From NCBI RefSeq assembly GCF_000368865.1, contig NZ_KB849725.1:366082-430081 (forward strand): a DNA stretch of 64,000 nt, written 5' to 3'. Source of the DNA: Acinetobacter bouvetii DSM 14964 = CIP 107468 (GTDB lineage: Bacteria; Pseudomonadota; Gammaproteobacteria; Pseudomonadales; Moraxellaceae). Within the stretch, counting starts at the first letter, position 1. The number at the start of each line of letters is the position of its first letter. The position numbers and the translations under genes are program-made. The notes under the pieces are model-generated. The model worked only from the letters and a program-made list of their open reading frames with translations, had not been told where the DNA came from and did no database searches. Positions 7,262 through 16,166 of the stretch are shown in pieces.

Positions 7262-9331
7262 TTAGTGTTGAAGCACTGAAATATCAGCCACTTTCGTAAA
7301 CAAATCACGAAGCTGAGCAAGCATACGTAAACGGTTTGCTTTCAAGTCTGCATCTTCAGCCATCACCATCACGCCATCAAAGAACGCATCGACTGGCGCA
7401 CGCAGTGCAGCAAGCGCAGACAATGCCGCAGTATAGTCTTTGGCAGCAAATAACGGCTCAACCACAGGAGTCACTTTAGCAAGTTCAGCGAACAATGCTT
7501 TTTCAGCATCTTCAACCAAGTTTGCTTCAACCACAGCGCCTTCAGGCGCAGCTTCTTTAGCAAGAATGTTGGCAACACGTTTGTTGGCAGCAGCAAGCGC
7601 AGCAGCTTCAGGCAAGTCACGGAAGTGATTTACTGCATTTACACGCTTATCAAAATCAAGCGGTGATTTTGGAGAAAGCGCTTGAACCGCTTGAATCACG
7701 TCAACCGCAACACCTTGGTCTTCGTATTTCGCACGGTAACGGCCTTCTAAGAATGCAACAGCATCGTTTAAAGTCTTCGCAGGATCTTTGATTACATCGC
7801 CATAAGCAGCCAAAGCCAATTTAATGAGTTCTTCAATCGAAACATCAAGATTGTTTTCAGTCACTAAACGCAAAATACCAATCGCAGAACGGCGCAGTGC
7901 AAACGGGTCTTTAGAACCTGTCGGTGCTTGACCAATACCAAAAATACCTGTGAGCGTATCTAAACGGTCCGCAAGGGCAATGGTTGTACCTGTTTTAGTT
8001 TGAGGTAAAACATCGCCAGCGAATTTAGGAAGATATTGCTCGCCTAAAGCTTCTGCAACTTCGTCATTTTCGCCTTCAATACGCGCGTAGTATGTACCCG
8101 CAATACCTTGCAGCTCAGGGAATTCACCCACCAATTCAGAGGTTAAATCGCATTTTGCAAGCAGGGCAGCTTTTTCAGCATCAGCTGGGTTTGCGCCAGT
8201 AATCGGAGCAAGAGCCACAGCCAATTTTGCAATACGTTCAGATTTGTTCCACAGCGTACCCAATTCTGCTTGGAACACCATGTTCGCCAATTTTTCTTTG
8301 CGAGACGCAAGCGGCTGCTTTTGATCTTGCAGGAAGAAGAATTCAGCATCCGACAAACGAGGACGAACAACTTTCTCATTACCTTCAATAATTTGAGCTG
8401 GATCTTTAGACTCAATATTTGAAACGGTAATGAAGTAAGGCTGCAATTTATTGTCGCTATTCACTAAGCAGAAATACTTTTGGTTATCCTGCATGGTGGT
8501 GATCAACGCTTCTTGCGGCACGGCAAGGAAACGCTCTTCAAAGCTTGCACGCAGCGCAACAGGCCATTCAACCAATGCGGTCACTTCGTCACGCAAGTCT
8601 GCAGGGACAATAGCAATCGCATTCACTTCATCCGCAAGCGCTTTCACTTGCTGGTCGATGATCGCTTGACGCTCTTCAAAATTCGCAACCACATAAGCTG
8701 CTTTTAGCTTCGCAAGATATTCATCTGCATTGGCTAAAGTAATCGCTTCAGGCGCATGGAAACGGTGACCATAAGTCACATTGCCTGCTTGATGATCCTG
8801 AATGGTTGCATCAACAACATCGTTGTCTTTTAACAATACAACCCATTTTACAGGACGGACGAATTCAGTACGGCTTGCCGCTGAACGCATACGTTTTGCA
8901 ATTGGAAGATTGTCCAACGCAGTTTGTAAAATTTGCGGCAGTAAAACGTCAAGGCTTTGACCTTTCACATCTTTTAAATAGCAGACTTTTTCAACTTTAC
9001 CTGCTTGGAAAGTTGAAACTTGATCAACCGTGATGCCTTGACCGCGCATAAAGCCTTCAAGCGCTTTAGTCGGGTTGCCTTCGGCATCAAAAGCGGCTTG
9101 TTTGGCAGGGCCGTCAAAACGTTTTTGCGTGTCCGCTTGCGCGCCATCAACATTGACAATTTTAAGTGCCAAACGGCGCGGCGCTGCATAAGCTTCAATA
9201 GAATCGAATGCAAGGCCTGCATCTTTTAAGCCTTTTACTGTTTCTGCTCGCAGCGCATCACGTAATTTTTTTAAGCTTTTTGGCGGAAGTTCTTCACAGC
9301 CGAGTTCGAATAAAACGGTATGTTTAGACAT
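7262..9331 (-). CDS. glyS: Glycyl-tRNA synthetase beta subunit
   Basis: A 689-residue beta subunit of the heterotetrameric bacterial glycyl-tRNA synthetase. It supplies tRNA binding and the C-terminal anticodon-recognition region, while the alpha subunit carries the aminoacylation core. It opens with [13 protein letters not shown] and contains [11 protein letters not shown] and QDNQKYFCL, all characteristic of GlyS. Full family length. Its ATG overlaps the glyQ stop by one base (TAATG), so the pair is translationally coupled, and transcription ends at the hairpin near 7220. Confidence 0.97.
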   Translation of the reverse strand: MSKHTVLFELGCEELPPKSLKKLRDALRAETVKGLKDAGLAFDSIEAYAAPRRLALKIVNVDGAQADTQKRFDGPAKQAAFDAEGNPTKALEGFMRGQGITVDQVSTFQAGKVEKVCYLKDVKGQSLDVLLPQILQTALDNLPIAKRMRSAASRTEFVRPVKWVVLLKDNDVVDATIQDHQAGNVTYGHRFHAPEAITLANADEYLAKLKAAYVVANFEERQAIIDQQVKALADEVNAIAIVPADLRDEVTALVEWPVALRASFEERFLAVPQEALITTMQDNQKYFCLVNSDNKLQPYFITVSNIESKDPAQIIEGNEKVVRPRLSDAEFFFLQDQKQPLASRKEKLANMVFQAELGTLWNKSERIAKLAVALAPITGANPADAEKAALLAKCDLTSELVGEFPELQGIAGTYYARIEGENDEVAEALGEQYLPKFAGDVLPQTKTGTTIALADRLDTLTGIFGIGQAPTGSKDPFALRRSAIGILRLVTENNLDVSIEELIKLALAAYGDVIKDPAKTLNDAVAFLEGRYRAKYEDQGVAVDVIQAVQALSPKSPLDFDKRVNAVNHFRDLPEAAALAAANKRVANILAKEAAPEGAVVEANLVEDAEKALFAELAKVTPVVEPLFAAKDYTAALSALAALRAPVDAFFDGVMVMAEDADLKANRLRMLAQLRDLFTKVADISVLQH

Positions 9332-10311
9332 TATTTATTCTCCTCTTTTGCTGCTTCTTCAACTTGTGCCTTTAACTGAGCCAATACTTCATCGCGTAAA
9401 TGCGGTTCTGCCATTGGGAAGCCAAGCTTCGCACGTGCAGCCACATAGCTTTGCGCAATAGAGCGCGCCAAAGTACGTACACGTAAAATGTAGCGCTGAC
9501 GCTCAGTTACAGAGATCGCGCCGCGGGCATCGAGCAAGTTAAAGCTATGCGATGCTTTAATCACTTGTTCATACGCAGGCAGTGGAAGTTCTGCTTCCAT
9601 TAAGCGGGTTGCTTCAGCTTCATAGAAGTCGAACAGCTCAAACATTTTTTCAACGTTGGCATATTCAAAGTTATAGGTCGATTGCTCCACTTCGTTTTGA
9701 TGGAATACATCGCCATAAGTCACAGTACCAAACTGGCCTTTGGTCCAAACCAGATCGTAAACTGAGTCTACACCTTGGAGGTACATTGCAAGACGCTCAA
9801 GACCGTAAGTGATTTCACCTGTCACAGGGTAGCACTCAACACCGCCGACTTGCTGGAAGTAAGTGAACTGAGTCACTTCCATGCCGTTGAGCCAAACTTC
9901 CCAGCCTAAGCCCCATGCGCCCAGTGTTGGAGATTCCCAGTTGTCTTCGACAAAGCGAATATCGTGAGTAAGCGTATCAATACCAATGGCTTTTAAAGAG
10001 TCTAGGTATAACTGCTGGATGTTGTCTGGGTTTGGCTTAAGCACCACTTGGAATTGGTAGTAGTGCTGTAAACGGTTTGGGTTTTCGCCATAACGGCCGT
10101 CTTTCGGGCGGCGTGAAGGCTGCACGTAAGCGGCGTTCCAAGTTTCAGGGCCTAAAGCGCGCAGGAATGTTGCAGTGTGGAATGTACCAGCGCCCATTTC
10201 CATGTCGTAAGGCTGCAGAATCACACAGCCTTGTTCAGCCCAATAGTTTTGTAAGGCAAGAATTAAGCCTTGGAAGGTATCAATATGCGATATGGCGCGA
10301 CTCATGGTCAT
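9331..10311 (-). CDS. glyQ: Glycyl-tRNA synthetase alpha subunit
   Basis: The class II catalytic subunit, which activates glycine with ATP and charges tRNA-Gly together with GlyS. Signature segments are [18 protein letters not shown] at the N-terminus, [36 protein letters not shown] and [26 protein letters not shown]. Two near-adjacent starts exist (ATG 10311 and 10305); the first is used. It is the first gene of the glyQS operon, with about 230 bases separating it from the plus-strand gene at 10544. Confidence 0.97.
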   Translation of the reverse strand: MTMSRAISHIDTFQGLILALQNYWAEQGCVILQPYDMEMGAGTFHTATFLRALGPETWNAAYVQPSRRPKDGRYGENPNRLQHYYQFQVVLKPNPDNIQQLYLDSLKAIGIDTLTHDIRFVEDNWESPTLGAWGLGWEVWLNGMEVTQFTYFQQVGGVECYPVTGEITYGLERLAMYLQGVDSVYDLVWTKGQFGTVTYGDVFHQNEVEQSTYNFEYANVEKMFELFDFYEAEATRLMEAELPLPAYEQVIKASHSFNLLDARGAISVTERQRYILRVRTLARSIAQSYVAARAKLGFPMAEPHLRDEVLAQLKAQVEEAAKEENK

Positions 10312-10543
10312 CCACTTAAAATTAGAGAAAAATTGTGCTCAATTATAAGGGCTTTGTTGGGGAGTGGCAAAGGTTTAGCATCAAGTATTGGGCTTTTAAT
10401 CTTGAATAAAATAAACCTATGAAACTCTTAGAGCGGATCTAAGTAGAATAAAATAGAATTGAGGAAGAAGAATTTGTAAATTGTGGAGGTGGTTTTCGCT
10501 AGAATATGAGGATAAATATTAAATATACTTTAGGAATAATAAA

Positions 10544-10924
10544 TTGATTCAAAGGCTTATGGAATTGAAGTGGTTGCGTTGGCAAAAAGGTCGTCAACAA
10601 TCGGGCTATGATAAAATGCTCATTATTTATAATAAGTTAGGCGTTGAATGTGATGCCTATTTATTGCGTTTTCTTGTTGGATCGATGATTCCGCAACACC
10701 AAGATCCTGTACAAAAGGGGCGGCATTTTCGATTAAATATCATTATTAAAAAATCACAATCGGGCGGTGAGTTTATCTGTGAACGAGACATTATAAATTT
10801 ACCAAGAATTAAATTGTTCAGACCTGATTTATATCGGCATGAAGTGACTGAAGTTGTTGGCAGTCCACGTTATGTTTTGAGCATAGGGTGGGTGTTAGAC
10901 GAATCACTTAAATGCTGTAAATAA
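10544..10924 (+). CDS. Small 2OG-Fe(II) oxygenase-like protein
   Basis: A 126-residue protein with the order of ligands expected for a double-stranded beta-helix Fe(II)/2-oxoglutarate oxygenase. The HxD pair is His52/Asp54 in IPQHQDPV. RHFRLNIIIKK and GGEFIC strands follow, then a distal His99 and Arg109 in GSPRYVLSIGWVL. It is short for a complete oxygenase, so it may be a minimal fold like those of prolyl-hydroxylase-type or phage-linked proteins. The start is TTG 10544 behind TAGGA, or ATG 10559. Substrate unknown. It is AT-richer than its neighbours and apparently monocistronic. Confidence 0.65.
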   Translation: MIQRLMELKWLRWQKGRQQSGYDKMLIIYNKLGVECDAYLLRFLVGSMIPQHQDPVQKGRHFRLNIIIKKSQSGGEFICERDIINLPRIKLFRPDLYRHEVTEVVGSPRYVLSIGWVLDESLKCCK

Positions 10925-10997
10925 TTCTAATATTCATAACATATAAAATAAATACACCTTATAAAATGCTTTAACCTATAATTACGCATCTGTCAAA

Positions 10998-12128
10998 ATG
11001 AAAACAGGCGTTCACGTGTTCCACTCCAAAGCTGTATGGCTCAATACGCTCAAACCCAACTTTAAAGTCTTGCCCTTAAAAGACCGCTTGCTGTGCGGGC
11101 TGGGTGCACTGATTGGCCTGGCGCTGTCATCATTTATCAGCTGGCTGGCGCTGGGCGACCTAAACGCATGGTACATCGCCCCGATGGGCGCTTCTTCCGT
11201 TTTGCTGTTTGCGGTTCCCGCCAGCCCGCTGGCGCAGCCGTGGAATATGGTCGTCGGCAACAGCCTTGCGGCTTTAATCGGCGTGACCTGCGCCATGTTC
11301 ATTCCAAATTTGACGGAAGCGTTCAGTATTGCGGTCGCATTGGCGATCATTTTGATGATGACCACAGACTCATTGCACCCGCCCAGCGGCGCAGTGGCAA
11401 TTACCGCTGTTTTAGGCGGCGATGCAGTGCATCAGCTGGGTTACAGCTTTTTATTTTATCCAGTGCTGCTGAATTCAGTGCTGCTGATGCTGATTGCGAT
11501 TATGTATAACCGTTTGCTCGGCAAGCAATATCCGCAAAAAGCGCAGCTGAATACGCGAACTGCAGCGCCGACGCCGACGCAGAAAGTGACCATTCAGCCG
11601 GCGGATATTCAAAATGCGCTGGAACAGCGGACTGAACTGCTGGATATCAGCGAATACGATTTACAGAAAATTATTTTAGAGGCGCAGGAGCTGGCGAATG
11701 CCCGGGCGGTGAATCAATTTACCTGCCAGGATATTATGACCAAACAGGTGATTTCACTGCGCGCCGAAGATGATATTCAGTCTGCGCTGGATAAATTCAA
11801 ACAGATTAATTTAATGAGCCTGCCGGTGGTGACGGATTTGGACCGGCTGGTGGGCACACTCGCGCTGTATGATGTAGTGGAATGGTTTAAGCGGGCGGCC
11901 GACCCTAAAGCGTCTTGGGAAGAGCATGTTTATCAGATTATGAATCCGCAGGTGGTGACGGCACAGCCTCAGCAGCCAATTCAAGATTTGGTGCCTTACT
12001 TTGTCGAACGCTCTTTTAACTATATTCCTGTGGTCGAACATCAGCGCTTAGTGGGCATTATCAGCCGTGCCGATATGATTGCCGTCTTAAATCAGCAGCT
12101 GAATCATCTGCGCCAGCAGGCCGAGTAG
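10998..12128 (+). CDS. HPP family membrane protein with C-terminal CBS domain pair
   Basis: A 376-residue protein. Residues 28-175 form a four- or five-helix HPP-family membrane domain with the defining HPPSGA motif at 127-132. After a Pro/Thr-rich linker, two CBS domains follow (about 240-300 and 310-370), recognisable from QDIMTKQVISLRAEDDI and YIPVVEHQRLVGIISRADMI. HPP proteins have been linked to nitrite or anion transport, and CBS pairs usually bind adenine nucleotides, so a nucleotide-gated transporter is a reasonable inference. The substrate is unknown. No operon partner is seen. Confidence 0.85.
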   Translation: MKTGVHVFHSKAVWLNTLKPNFKVLPLKDRLLCGLGALIGLALSSFISWLALGDLNAWYIAPMGASSVLLFAVPASPLAQPWNMVVGNSLAALIGVTCAMFIPNLTEAFSIAVALAIILMMTTDSLHPPSGAVAITAVLGGDAVHQLGYSFLFYPVLLNSVLLMLIAIMYNRLLGKQYPQKAQLNTRTAAPTPTQKVTIQPADIQNALEQRTELLDISEYDLQKIILEAQELANARAVNQFTCQDIMTKQVISLRAEDDIQSALDKFKQINLMSLPVVTDLDRLVGTLALYDVVEWFKRAADPKASWEEHVYQIMNPQVVTAQPQQPIQDLVPYFVERSFNYIPVVEHQRLVGIISRADMIAVLNQQLNHLRQQAE

Positions 12129-12218
12129 CGCAAGCGAGGCAAAAAAAAAGCTGCAGCATTTTGGGGAAAAGCTGCAGCGACCAAAAGAGCAGGTCTAAGG
12201 GATCAGTACATCAGGTTT

Positions 12219-12479
12219 TTAGCTTAAAGGGTCATCGTTGACTGTGCGCACAGGGTTTTTATAGCCCTGCATATTTTTGTATGCAACACTTTGCTTTGGC
12301 ATGACCAGCCATAGCACCAAGTACACTAAAATGCCTGGAAAGGCTGCACTCATGCAGGAAATGATGACAAAAATAATGCGCAGTAAAGTCACATTCCAAC
12401 CAAAACGTTCAGCAATACCGCCCATTACTCCCGCAATCATATTTGAGCGGTTCGAACGGTATAAACCAACATTGGCCAT
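12219..12479 (-). CDS. PspC domain-containing membrane protein
   Basis: An 86-residue protein with the PspC fold: an N-terminal YRSNRSNMIAGVMGGIAERFGW segment, then a hydrophobic stretch (LLRIIFVIISCMSAAFPGILVYLVLWLVMP) forming one long or two short membrane helices. PspC proteins act in the phage-shock/envelope-stress response, but no pspA or pspB lies nearby. The start ATG 12479 follows AAGGAGGC, a near-perfect ribosome site. It is convergent with the HPP-CBS gene. Confidence 0.88.
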   Translation of the reverse strand: MANVGLYRSNRSNMIAGVMGGIAERFGWNVTLLRIIFVIISCMSAAFPGILVYLVLWLVMPKQSVAYKNMQGYKNPVRTVNDDPLS

Positions 12480-12779
12480 TTAAGCCTCCTTAAAAACGAA
12501 CAAAATAGGGCAGAGGTAAAAATTTCCCTCTTGTATAAAGAATGGTGACGCACTGCATGTTTTAAAGGGGGAAATGCCAATAAAAAGTAAAAATATGTAA
12601 AGCTGGATGATAAAAACAGGCGGACATTATTAAAATGAGGACCATGGCATGGTGTGAAAATATTTTTATTTATAGAGCAATTAGATATACAACATGCTGT
12701 TCACAGGGATATGAGCATTTTTATGATGTGCTGATTCTATGCTCAGCACCTCGCTCAGCAGTCAAGCGGTAATGGTTAA
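12480..12779. other. Gene-free 300-base interval
   Basis: Separates the divergent pspC-type gene and the lipoprotein gene at 12780. It is AT-rich. Promoters for both genes must lie here, but no box pair stands out and no repeat is seen. Confidence 0.5.
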
Positions 12780-13454
12780 ATGATGGGATATGCAGAAAGA
12801 AAGTCTTTATTCGGTTCAATGCGCTGCTTATCGCTGAGCGCAGCCAGCCTGTTTTTAGGCTGCGAGCAGCCGCCAGAGCCGCAGAATCATTCCGCCTCAC
12901 AGCCTGTCTCTGCAGCAGATGCCAATGAACATATTGCTTTGGAAAAGCAAGCAGAAGCGCAGGGTGGAAAATTGACCGATGTTGCGGGCCAGGCCACGCT
13001 GAATGCGGATCAGCCTAAGTTGAAAAATATTAGCGTGCCTGAATATGCCAAAGTTTTTATTGGGCGCTTTCATGCCAGTATTCCATGCGATGACGGATTT
13101 ATTCCCTGCAAACAGGGTACGGCTGAATATATTCTGAATTTATTGCCGGATGGGACGGTGCACCGCAGTATTATTCATTATGGCAAAGTCTTTGCCGATA
13201 AACCGGTGACAGAAGACGGCAATACCACCTACCGAAAAGATAGGTGGACGCTGGATGAAGAGCTGCAGGAAATTATTGTTCACCGCAAAGAAGGGGTGAA
13301 TTTTTATTACAGTATTCAAGACCGCGATCATTTGGTGATGAATGTAGAGAAAATCAGCAGTGACCGTGAAGGGCGGAATCAGGAATTATTTAATAAAGGC
13401 TATCCGCAGCCGGCAAAGGCCTATGTGCTGACGCGAGATCAAAACAGCCAATAA
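12780..13454 (+). CDS. Lipoprotein of unknown function (NlpE-like N-domain possible)
   Basis: A 224-residue protein whose N-terminus ends in the lipobox LFLGC (Cys28), followed by a Pro/Gln/Ser-rich spacer. From about residue 95 there is a folded domain: YAKVFIGRFHASIPCDDGFIPCKQGTAEYILNLLPDGTVHRS (shown here only as motif order: GRFHASIPC, then GFIPC, then LLPDGTV). The paired cysteines and the strand pattern recall the CADCPG-type loop of the copper/envelope-stress lipoprotein NlpE, but the match is weak. The ATG doublet at 12780/12783 leaves the start uncertain by one codon. Function not assigned. Confidence 0.75.
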   Translation: MMGYAERKSLFGSMRCLSLSAASLFLGCEQPPEPQNHSASQPVSAADANEHIALEKQAEAQGGKLTDVAGQATLNADQPKLKNISVPEYAKVFIGRFHASIPCDDGFIPCKQGTAEYILNLLPDGTVHRSIIHYGKVFADKPVTEDGNTTYRKDRWTLDEELQEIIVHRKEGVNFYYSIQDRDHLVMNVEKISSDREGRNQELFNKGYPQPAKAYVLTRDQNSQ

Positions 13455-13505
13455 TTTAAAATAAAGATCATTTGAACTTTATTTTATGCTGCAGCATGAA
13501 GAATC

Positions 13506-13581
13506 TGGTGGGTTGTGTGGGGTTCGAACCCACGACCAATAGATTAAGAGTCTACTGCTCTACCAACTGAGCTAACAACCC
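13506..13581 (-). tRNA. tRNA-Lys (anticodon CTT)
   Basis: A 76-base cloverleaf on the minus strand. The acceptor GGGTTGT pairs with ACAACCC, then discriminator A and an encoded CCA. The D-arm is AGCTCAGTTGGTAGAGC. The anticodon loop CTCTTAA gives anticodon CTT. The T-arm GTGGG/CCCAC encloses TTCGAAC. It lies about 220 bases downstream of two identical TTT-anticodon genes and differs from them in the acceptor and T stems. Confidence 0.93.
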
Positions 13582-13594
13582 TGAACGAGGATCA

Positions 13595-13625
13595 GTGAAC
13601 TTAAAGCATCGCTTTAGGGGTTCAC
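13595..13625. repeat. Hairpin in the spacer between tRNA-Lys genes
   Basis: GTGAAC-TTAAAGC and GCTTTA-GGG-GTTCAC form an imperfect hairpin just upstream of tRNA-Lys(CTT) on the minus strand. It has no T-tract and could be a processing signal in the tRNA precursor. The rest of 13582-13803 holds nothing recognised. Confidence 0.4.
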
Positions 13626-13803
13626 CCGAGTGCAAAAAAAATCTATGATTTTTAAAGGTGCATAAAGCACTGCATTTTGCAGCATCGGTATAGCAAAATT
13701 TCGAGAATGGCGAATCAAAACCGTTACGGTAATGGTTTGTCTTGGTCGGAACCTGCAGGTTTCATTTCTTTAACTGACGAAAGAAAGAAGCCCTAAGAAA
13801 GAA

Positions 13804-13879
13804 TGGTGGGTCGTCCGCGACTCGAACGCGGGACCAATAGATTAAAAGTCTACTGCTCTACCAACTGAGCTAACGACCC
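13804..13879 (-). tRNA. tRNA-Lys (anticodon TTT), copy 2
   Basis: A 76-base cloverleaf: acceptor GGGTCGT/ACGACCC, encoded CCA, anticodon loop CTTTTAA with anticodon TTT, T-arm CCGCG/CGCGG. It is identical in sequence to the copy at 13929-14004, 49 bases upstream of it in transcription order. Confidence 0.95.
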
Positions 13880-13928
13880 ATATAGGGGTATTTCTAAATT
13901 GTATTCTAAAACTGATGTTTTAGAAAGA

Positions 13929-14004
13929 TGGTGGGTCGTCCGCGACTCGAACGCGGGACCAATAGATTAAAAGTCTACTGCTCTACCAACTGAGCTAACG
14001 ACCC
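13929..14004 (-). tRNA. tRNA-Lys (anticodon TTT), copy 1
   Basis: A 76-base cloverleaf with anticodon TTT and encoded CCA, identical to the copy at 13804-13879. It is the promoter-proximal gene of the tRNA-Lys cluster. Confidence 0.95.
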
Positions 14005-14023
14005 ATCTCTCTTGATGGAGCGT

Positions 14024-14051
14024 ATTGTAGCAAGATCTCATCCAAGCGCAA
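14024..14051 (-). promoter_or_regulatory. Predicted sigma-70 promoter of the tRNA-Lys cluster
   Basis: On the minus strand TTGCGC, a 16-base spacer and TACAAT form a good -35/-10 pair. The -10 lies about 20 bases before the mature 5' end of the first tRNA-Lys. Confidence 0.65.
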
Positions 14052-14084
14052 GTAAAAAAACATAAACTTGCTTTTGTTTGATTA

Positions 14085-14128
14085 TAAAAAAAACAAAATT
14101 GCCTGCCTTATTGATAAAACAGGCAATT
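14085..14128 (-). terminator. Terminator of the acyl-CoA synthetase gene
   Basis: On the minus strand ATTGCCTG and CAGGCAAT form the stem, followed by TTTTGTTTTTTTT. It lies just after the stop at 14136. Confidence 0.85.
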
Positions 14129-14135
14129 ATCTGTT

Positions 14136-15977
14136 TTAGAAACGGTATTTATACGCTTGAATATTTTTTAAAATATCTGCCGTTAAATCGCAATACGCCT
14201 CACTGTTGGGCAACAGCACTAAGATGCGCTCATCCGTCTGACTTGGATCATAAGCCTGTTCTTTCAGCTTATTTTTTTGATATTTAAAGGTGCCCGTGGT
14301 TTCAACTTTCTGCTGTACACGCAAAAAAACGGGAACAGCATAAGCGGGCAGATGCTTTTTGAATTCGGCCGCCATGTATTTGCAATCCGCTGCATCCAGC
14401 GCGGCTTGATCTGCCAATGTGATGGCTGCCATGCCCGCACGGCCATTGGTATTGGGAATTTCTACACCATAAACCACGGCTTCGGCAATTTTGGCGTATT
14501 CGCTGACGATGTTTTCGACTTCAGTGGTCGAGACGTTTTCACCTTTCCAGCGGAAAGTGTCGCCTAAACGGTCGACAAACTGCGCATGGCGGAAACCGAT
14601 GTCGCGCACTAAGTCGCCTGTATTGAAATATGAATCGCCATGTTTAAACATGTCTTTGATGATGACAGACTTGTTTTTTTCTGCATCGGTATAGCCGTCA
14701 AAAGGAGAGCGCCGGGTGATTTTTCCCACCAGCAGGCCGACTTCGCCTTTTTTCACTTTCATGCACCAGCCTTTTTTATCCCGGATGGGCTCATTTTTTT
14801 CTTTATCAAACTGAATAATGGCATACGGCGTTGGCGAGAAGCCCACGGTATTGTCAAAATTGAAGACATTGCTGAAGCCGACGTTGCCTTCGCTCGATGC
14901 ATACAGCTCAAGGACTTCTTCTACGCCAAAGCGCTCCTTGAATTTATCCCAGATATTGGGGCGCATGCCGTTGCCGATCATTTTTTTGACGCGGTGGCCT
15001 TTTTCCAGCTCGGAAGGCGGCGCATCCATCAAGTAGCGGCAAAGCTCGCCTACGTAGCCAATCGCCGAGGCATCAAACTTTTTCACATCTTTCCAGAAAG
15101 ATGATGTAGAGAATTTACGGCGCAAAGCCAGTGTTGCAGCTCCTGCAATGACGCCGCACCAGCACACGACAGTGCCTGTTGCATGGTACAGCGGGAGCGT
15201 CACGTACATGACGTCTTGCTCATTTAAATTCAGCACATGGCCATAAGTGCCGTAGGCCAGCGTCCAGCGGCTGTTGGTGAAAATAACCGCTTTGGGCAAG
15301 CCGGTTGTGCCTGATGTGTAAATATAGAACAGCCCATCTTTGCCTTTTACGCTGTGGGTCGTTGCTGGATTGAAGGTTGGAAATTCATCAATAACGCTGG
15401 CTAAATTGATGAAGCCTTGCGGTGCGGTTCCGGCGTTTTGGCGTGTCGCCTGATCTGCAAACCAATGGAAGCGGTCAGCTGCCAAATTTAAATCATTACG
15501 GATCTCGTCTACTGCTTCACGACATTCTTCTCCGGCAATCAGCGCAATCGGATTGACCAGGTTGATGCTGTGAACCAGCACTTTGCCTGTTTGCGCTGTA
15601 TTGACCAGCGCTGCTGTCACGCCGATTTTTGCCAGCGCGATAATAGACGCTACCAATTCAGGGCGGTTTTCCACCATGACGGCAATGACATCGCCCTTTT
15701 GCGCGCCGATCGACAGGCAGTAATGCGCAATCTGGTTGGCCCATGCATTGAGCTCATTATATGTATATTTTTGATCTTCAAACAGCAGGGCGTTGCCGTT
15801 TGGGTTGCGTTTGACAGCCCGTTCAAAAGCAATGCCTAAACCGGCAGGAGTATTGGGCGTGCGTAAATAGGCTTGCTTAAGGCCACTCAACAAGTTGGGA
15901 ACTTTGCTGATAAAGCCCGGAATTTTTGCTGCGACATCAGCAATCCCAATTAGATCGTGTTGTGTAGTTTGACTCAT
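14136..15977 (-). CDS. Long/very-long-chain acyl-CoA synthetase (FadD6/FATP-like)
   Basis: An AMP-forming ligase that activates fatty acids with ATP and CoA. The start ATG 15977 begins MSQTTQHDLIG; an upstream in-frame ATG at 16049 adds 24 basic residues and is less likely. The protein is 613 residues. The ATP/AMP P-loop YIYTSGTTGLPKA is near residue 230, ELYASSEGN near 350, and GDLVRDIGFRHAQFVDRLGD and RWKGENVSTTEVE near 470-500. The pattern fits the FATP/very-long-chain group rather than classical FadD. It is transcribed alone, with a terminator at 14085-14128. Confidence 0.9.
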   Translation of the reverse strand: MSQTTQHDLIGIADVAAKIPGFISKVPNLLSGLKQAYLRTPNTPAGLGIAFERAVKRNPNGNALLFEDQKYTYNELNAWANQIAHYCLSIGAQKGDVIAVMVENRPELVASIIALAKIGVTAALVNTAQTGKVLVHSINLVNPIALIAGEECREAVDEIRNDLNLAADRFHWFADQATRQNAGTAPQGFINLASVIDEFPTFNPATTHSVKGKDGLFYIYTSGTTGLPKAVIFTNSRWTLAYGTYGHVLNLNEQDVMYVTLPLYHATGTVVCWCGVIAGAATLALRRKFSTSSFWKDVKKFDASAIGYVGELCRYLMDAPPSELEKGHRVKKMIGNGMRPNIWDKFKERFGVEEVLELYASSEGNVGFSNVFNFDNTVGFSPTPYAIIQFDKEKNEPIRDKKGWCMKVKKGEVGLLVGKITRRSPFDGYTDAEKNKSVIIKDMFKHGDSYFNTGDLVRDIGFRHAQFVDRLGDTFRWKGENVSTTEVENIVSEYAKIAEAVVYGVEIPNTNGRAGMAAITLADQAALDAADCKYMAAEFKKHLPAYAVPVFLRVQQKVETTGTFKYQKNKLKEQAYDPSQTDERILVLLPNSEAYCDLTADILKNIQAYKYRF

Positions 15978-16104
15978 AATAATCCTATTTATTTTTCGCC
16001 GTCCAATGCGGTTTCTTTCTCTGCAAAAAAACTTTTGCGTTAATTTCACACTTGTCTTTTAATCGTTTCGTTCTAGTGCAATCAACCTAATCTGACAAAA
16101 GTAA

Positions 16105-16143
16105 CAAAAAAAATCCAGTCACCGAAATGACTGGATTTTTTTA
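16105..16143 (-). terminator. rne terminator (bidirectional shape)
   Basis: AAATCCAGTCA pairs with TGACTGGATTT around a short loop, with A/T tracts on both sides. It lies 24 bases past the rne stop and also stands upstream of the acyl-CoA synthetase gene. Confidence 0.85.
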
Positions 16144-16166
16144 ATCACCTGCAATTGAGCAAATGC

